A stretch of 64,000 bases of DNA from Cyanoderma ruficeps (lineage: Eukaryota > Chordata > Aves > Passeriformes > Timaliidae). This document shows positions 59,635 through 64,000 of the stretch, piece after piece; position 1 is the first letter of the stretch, and each line of letters begins with the position of its first letter. A program made the position numbers and the translations under genes. The stretch covers positions 816,110 to 880,109 of the forward strand of contig VZDJ01000034.1 in NCBI GenBank assembly GCA_008694505.1, written 5' to 3'. The notes beneath the pieces are model-generated. The model was not told where the DNA came from and made no database searches. It was given only the letters and a program-made list of their open reading frames with translations.

Positions 59635-59775
59635 CTGAAAATTAAATTAAAACCGCGACAGGGACAGTTAATTAAAGCAGATTAGTGCGAGACTAATTAG
59701 GGACGCTGACACTGCAACCATCAAGCCCTGTGATGTTAATTAGCTGTTCATTAATGTCAGCTCCCTGTTCAGTAC
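59635..59775. promoter_or_regulatory. Candidate noncoding regulatory element rich in TAATTA motifs
   Basis: An AT-rich island between CR1 copies has five homeodomain-type cores within 140 bp (TTAATTAAAG, AGATTAGTG, ACTAATTAGG, GTTAATTAGC, TTCATTAATG). The function is inferred from motif density only. Confidence 0.3.
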
Positions 59776-59874
59776 AGAAATATGAACTGCTGATCTCCTG
59801 GGCTTCACGTGCAGCACAGCACACGGGATCACTCGGTCACCTCCTCCAGGGGCACGTCCTGCCTTGTCACCACC

Positions 59875-60100
59875 CCACAGAGACACTGCCACCAACAGCA
59901 GTGTCACCCTCACCACCACTGAGACCCTCACCACCAGCAGTAGGACCATCACCAACATCTCACCACCACTGAGACCCTCACCACCACCAGCAGGACCATC
60001 ACCACCATCAACAGAGACACCCTCACCACCATCTCACCACATCTCATCACCAGTGGGACCCTCACCACCACCCAGCACAGAGACACAGCCACCAAAATGC
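59875..60100. repeat. ACC-rich degenerate repeat
   Basis: Repeated CTCACCACCACTGAGACC and AGGACCATCACC units form an imperfect minisatellite. Confidence 0.75.
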
Positions 60101-60344
60101 TGTCCCCACCCTGTGCCCCATAGCCAGGAGGTCCCACCCCACCATGCCCAACAGGACACCCCAGCACCTCCTGTGAGCACTGGCCAGGTCCCTCACGGAC
60201 ACCACCCCCTGTGTCACTGTCAGGAAACCGAGTGGTGTCCACTCCCTAAAACTGGCACCCACTGACTTCCACAAGATGGACAGACCTTGTTTCTTTTCAT
60301 CCTAAACCTTGCAAAGGTACTAGGAGATAAGAGGGCTTTTCCAA

Positions 60345-60605
60345 CTTGAACAGTTCCATAATTTTAAGATCACTGAGTCCAACTGTCAGCCCAGATCTGC
60401 TGTGTTCACTCTAACCCATGTCCCCAAGTGCCACATCCACACGGTTCCTGAACACTTCCAGGGCTGGTGACTCCATCCCTGCCCTGGGCAGCCTGTGCCA
60501 AGGCATGATCACCCTTTTCATGAGGGAATTATTCCAACATCCAGCTTGGATTTCCCTCAGAACAGTCTGAGGCCATTTCCTCTCCTCCTGTCCCTGTTCC
60601 CTGGG
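60345..60605 (-). mobile_element. CR1 3' fragment, antisense, ending at the minisatellite
   Basis: ATCACTGAGTCCAACTGTCA, CCCTGGGCAGCCTGTGCCAA and CCTGTCCCTGTTCCCTGGGA. The 1.2-kb minisatellite begins exactly where it ends, so the array may have grown from its border. Confidence 0.75.
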
Positions 60606-61805
60606 ATAACACACACAAGTTGAAGGGATAAACAGAGGGGTGTAGGGCTAACAGACACAGGGTGTAGGGCTAACAGACACAGGGTGTAGGGATAACAGAC
60701 ACAGGGTGTAGGGCTAACAGACACAGGGTGTAGGGATAACACACACAGGATGTAGGGATAACAGACACAGGGTGTAGGGATAACACACACAGGGTGTAGG
60801 GATAACACATGGGTGTAGGGATAACACACACAGGGTGTAGGGATAACACATGGGTGTAGGGATAACACACAGGGTGTCGGGATAACACACACAGGTTGTA
60901 GGGATAACACACAGAGTATAGGGAAAACACACAGGTTGTAGGGATAACACACATGGGTGTAGGGCTAACAGACAGATTGCAGGGATAACACAGGTTGCAG
61001 GGATAAACACACAACTGTCAGGGATAAGAATCACAGATTTTAGGGATAACACACACAGGGTGTAGGGATAACACAGAGGTTTTAGGGATAACACACAGGG
61101 TATAGGGCTAACAGACAGATTGCAGGGATAACACAGGTTGCAGGGATAAACACACAACTGTCAGGGATAACAAATACAGGTTTTAGGGATAACACACACA
61201 GGGGTGTAGGTTTAGTACACACAGGAGTGTAGAGGTACACACACAGGGTGTAGGGATAACACACACGGTGTAGGGGAAGTACAGGTGTAGGGACAACACA
61301 CACAGGTGCTTCAGACAACACACACAGGGTGTAGGGACAACACACACAGGGTGTAGGGATAACACACAGGGGTATAGGGGTAACACACACGGGTTGTAGG
61401 GACAACACACACAGAGGTGTAGGGCTAACACACACAGGGGTATATGAACAACACACAGGGTGTAGGGTAACACACAGGTTGTAGGGATAACACACACAGG
61501 GTTATAGGGACAACACACACAGGATGTAGGGACAACACAACACACAGGGTGTAGGGGAAGTACAGGTGTAGGGCTGCACACACAGGTGTTTCAGAAAACA
61601 CACACAGGGGTGTTGGGATACACACACTGGTGTAGGGATACACACACAGGGCTGTAGGGATAACACACACAGGTGTTGGGATACACACACAGGTGTAGGG
61701 ATACACACACAGGGCTGTAGGGATAACACACACAGGTGTAGGGATACACACACAGGTGTCAGGGATAACAGACACAGGTTGAAGGGAGCTGACACAGGTT
61801 GCAGG
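60604..61805. repeat. 1.2-kb minisatellite with higher-order structure
   Basis: About 55 units of roughly 20-23 bp, typified by GGTGTAGGGATAACACACAC, run without a break. Larger blocks are themselves repeated: the segment around 60968-61035 recurs at about 61109-61175, and GGTGTAGGGGAAGTACAGGT recurs at 61266 and 61548. The minus strand is open over long runs, giving CVIPTPCVCYPY-type peptides, but this is a by-product of the repeat. Confidence 0.95.
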
Positions 61806-62287
61806 AGCACAGAAGTGGCTGAGGGAGCTCACCAGGAGCTCTTGGCCTGCTCTCACTCACAGAGCAGCACAAGCCATGGGTACCATGTGTCTCACTCTAC
61901 CCCCAGCCTGCTGCCTCCAGCCCCCTGTGAGCTCTCTGGCTTCCTGGTACCACCCCAGCCACAGGGCCTGCCTGCCCCACACAGCCCCTAGCAGGGTCCT
62001 GGGGACACCAGAGTGCTCCTGTGCCCAGTGACAGTCCCAGTGTTGTGTGCTGAGCTGTCACCCTGACGTGCAGCTGCAGTGCTCAGTGATATTCCAGCTG
62101 CTGGGCTGTAGCAGCCCCCAGACCTTGCACACCCCTCAAAACAGCCACACCACACACCCAGAACCAAGGCACACCTTCACCTCTCACCTTGGAGAACACA
62201 GGAGGGTAACTCACACCTTCTCTAACCCCTGTGCTCCTCCAGCACCACAAGAAACTCTTCGGATCCAACATCAGCACCCCGGGCTAC

Positions 62288-62375
62288 TGTGGGGCACCCC
62301 TGGCCATGGCAGCGAGTGGAACAGGATGAGATTTAAGGTCCCTTCCGACCCAAACCACGCTGTGATCCCGTGTTT
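62288..62375 (+). mobile_element. CR1 3'-end remnant
   Basis: CACCCCTGGCCATGGCAGCG to TTAAGGTCCCTTCCGACCCA and a GTGATCC tail. Confidence 0.65.
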
Positions 62376-62479
62376 TAGCCAGCTCTGGAGGAAAAAGGTG
62401 TCTCCTGTGGCTGTGCAAACTGGTGATGGGTGGGAGCCAAGAGGGGACGTCCTGATGGGAAGCAATCAGACTCCGCTGC

Positions 62480-62725
62480 TCCTCCTCCCCCAGAGCGTAT
62501 TTAGAGCTTTCAGAAAGAAACAAAACTTGTTTATCTTAACACTAATCAATTTATGGCAATCAAAATAAAACCCATTAGGAGCCATTCTCCATTTGAATTT
62601 CAAAGAGGCTTCTGACCCCAGGAGGCTCCCAGCTGATTGATTAGAAATTTCTGACACTAATGTGTGTCTTCGAAGGGTCCAGTGTGGCTTTAATTCCTCT
62701 CTCCTGAGACACTGATTGTGTGTTA
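62480..62725. promoter_or_regulatory. Candidate noncoding regulatory element
   Basis: This is a repeat-free AT-rich stretch with ACTAATCAATTTATGG, CTGATTGATTAG and CTTTAATTCC motifs. It stands out from the GC-rich repeat background. I infer possible conservation and cannot test it. Confidence 0.25.
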
Positions 62726-63034
62726 ACATCTGTCAGCCCTTTCCTGCACTTAGGGGAGGGGAAATTCATGAGCACATGGAGTTGCCTGGCACAGCTGGGG
62801 AGAAATCGGCATTTGCTGGCTTAAACAGCTTCCAGGAATCCCTTGGGGCAAATAATTTGCATGATCCTTTTCTCCTTGGGCAAAAAGAAAAAAAAAAATA
62901 AAAAGAGCTGGAGTACACCAAGAAATGAAAAGCTGGGATGCAGAGAGTGGAGGGTTAGAGCTCAGGGCTGGGATTTGGCTTTTGCATCCCAGCTTTGCCC
63001 CTGACTCCTTGTGTGCCTTAAAGCCATTGGAAAC

Positions 63035-63118
63035 ACAGGATAGGTTGGGTTGGAAGAGACCTTAAAGATAATCTTGTTCCAACTCCTCTGCCATGGGCAG
63101 GAACACCTTCCACTCATC
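63035..63118 (-). mobile_element. CR1 3'-end remnant, antisense
   Basis: GGTTGGGTTGGAAGAGACCT to CTGCCATGGGCAGGAACACC. Confidence 0.7.
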
Positions 63119-63961
63119 CCTGGCTTCCTCCAGAAAAACCACAGATGGCACAAGGGGAAAAAAAAAAAAATCTCAAACCCAAGACACCCTCACATTGTTC
63201 CCAGGCTTTTCTTTTTAACCACATTCCCAGTTGGGAAACTACAGCCTTCACTTTTGGTGGGCAGGAATTCATACCCTTCAGGGGTGTTGCATGACCCAGA
63301 GTGGATTAGGGTCAGTCCTGGGCAGTCCCTGGGAAATCCTGCTCCCCTTCAGTGGAGGGGAAACAGGGGAACAGCAATGAAACATATAGGAGAGGTGATT
63401 TTTGTCTGGAGAGGTGATTTCTACGTGGAAAGGTGATTTCTGTCAGGAGACTGATGTAGAGGAGCCTTCCTTCTCCAGGATGGAGCACGCTTGGTCCACC
63501 AGAGCTTTGTAAAGTGGTGACGAGCACCACTGTCCCCGTCTGGGGACAGACTTAAAGCACAGAGCCCAGCTGGGGAACATTTCCTGCGTGTGCAGGCACC
63601 TGCCAGACCTCCTGCCTTGGGGGCAGCACCCTGCTGACCACAGAGCCCTTTCCTGGAGCCGGACACACAGGGGAGATTAGAATAACTGACCCAACAAGGG
63701 AGGGGTTTGACCCATCACCCCACGGCTCTTTGTCTGATGCAGGAAAGCTGAGGGTGGTCAAACACTCAGGCTCAGGATCCCTCCATGGAGGGGATCCATG
63801 GGGGGACAGCACGGGAATGTAACCCCTCACATGCTTTTTCATCTGCACAAAGGGAAGGGGTGGACAAGGGGTGGGAGGAGAAGGGGTAAATCCGTTCCTG
63901 CAAGAGAAGCAGCCAGAGCAACAGCCAGGAGCTCCCTGCTGCCTCCACCCCCGCTCCCACT

Positions 63962-64000
63962 GACATCCATCCATCCATCCATCCATCCATCCATCCATCC
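63962..64000. repeat. (CATC)n microsatellite at the window edge
   Basis: At least nine CATC units run off the end of the window. Confidence 0.95.

Larger units (their letters stand above)
1..64000 (-). other. EPHB2: EPHB2 gene body (partial, exons 4-13)
   Basis: EPHB2 is a single-pass receptor tyrosine kinase for B-type ephrins, acting in axon guidance, synapse formation and boundary formation at the plasma membrane. Ten exons on the minus strand run from exon 4 (41821-41976) down to exon 13 (2630-2779). Phases join without a break and every intron is GT-AG. The lengths 156, 336, 125, 163, 109, 68, 123, 248, 150 (216 expected) and 150 are those I know for vertebrate EPHB2. EPHB2, not EPHB1, is indicated by [36 protein letters not shown] and SRFLEDD. 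Exons 1-3 should lie beyond 64000 and exons 14-16 below position 1. No promoter or poly(A) site of the gene is in the window. Numbering is by analogy with the human gene. Confidence 0.95.
41977..64000 (-). other. EPHB2: EPHB2 intron 3 (part)
   Basis: At least 22 kb lie upstream of exon 4 with no ligand-binding-domain exon visible. CR1 fragments, LTR pieces and a 1.2-kb minisatellite occupy much of it. 43140-44990, 51580-53000, 55250-56980 and 63120-63960 contain nothing I recognise apart from ordinary intronic DNA. Confidence 0.65.

Noticed and set aside
60670..61856. Overlapping minus-strand ORFs of 100-147 residues rich in Cys, Tyr, Pro and Val
   Set aside because: They are the translation of the 1.2-kb minisatellite, whose unit length often keeps the frame. 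The peptides are low-complexity and overlap in several frames.
1..64000. CRISPR arrays, tRNA or rRNA genes, bacterial-type operons
   Set aside because: The tandem arrays have degenerate units without spacers, no cloverleaf or rRNA sequence was noticed, and the exon-intron structure and CR1 content are those of a bird.

Overview
The window is part of a bird genome, probably a songbird. It is intronic DNA dense with truncated CR1 LINEs and ERV solo LTRs, and it carries one recognisable protein-coding gene. The gene is EPHB2 (ephrin type-B receptor 2; chicken Cek5), on the minus strand and incomplete at both ends. Ten consecutive coding exons are visible, numbered here 4 to 13 by the usual vertebrate gene structure. 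From high to low coordinates they encode the cysteine-rich EGF-like module (exon 4), two fibronectin type III domains (exons 5 to 7), the transmembrane helix (exon 8), the juxtamembrane segment with its regulatory tyrosines (exons 9 and 10) and the kinase domain up to the C-lobe (exons 10 to 13). All ten have GT-AG splice sites and keep one reading frame, giving 1,628 coding bases. The signal peptide and ligand-binding exons lie beyond 64000. The last kinase, SAM and PDZ-tail exons lie below position 1. The isoform assignment rests on EPHB2-specific residues in the kinase, transmembrane and FN3 segments.

Layout: 1-2629 is intron 13. 2630-11996 holds the clustered kinase, juxtamembrane and transmembrane exons. 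11997-19802 is intron 6, then exon 6. 19928-39996 is the 20-kb intron 5. Exon 5 (39997-40332) and exon 4 (41821-41976) are separated by an intron made almost wholly of LTR pieces. 41977-64000 is part of intron 3 and has no exon that I can see. About forty CR1 3'-end fragments in both orientations, about ten LTR pieces and several minisatellites fill the introns. The largest minisatellite is 1.2 kb at 60604-61805.

Three single N characters (6136, 40353, 41233) mark collapsed gaps. The one in exon 12 removes 22 codons holding most of the HRD catalytic loop and the DFG motif. The normal EPHB2 reading frame resumes after it, so this is almost certainly an assembly fault and not a dead kinase.

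The most interesting biology is at exon 9. Its acceptor is a CAGAAG tandem (NAGNAG) that can add or drop one arginine. The first GT beyond its normal donor lies exactly 48 nt downstream in an open frame, inside a strongly self-complementary GC stretch. That would add 16 juxtamembrane residues, the size I recall for the neural Cek5+ isoform of chicken EphB2. A 41-bp minisatellite whose units resemble 3' splice sites lies 16 bp upstream of the same exon. I saw no other protein-coding gene, RNA gene or CRISPR array.
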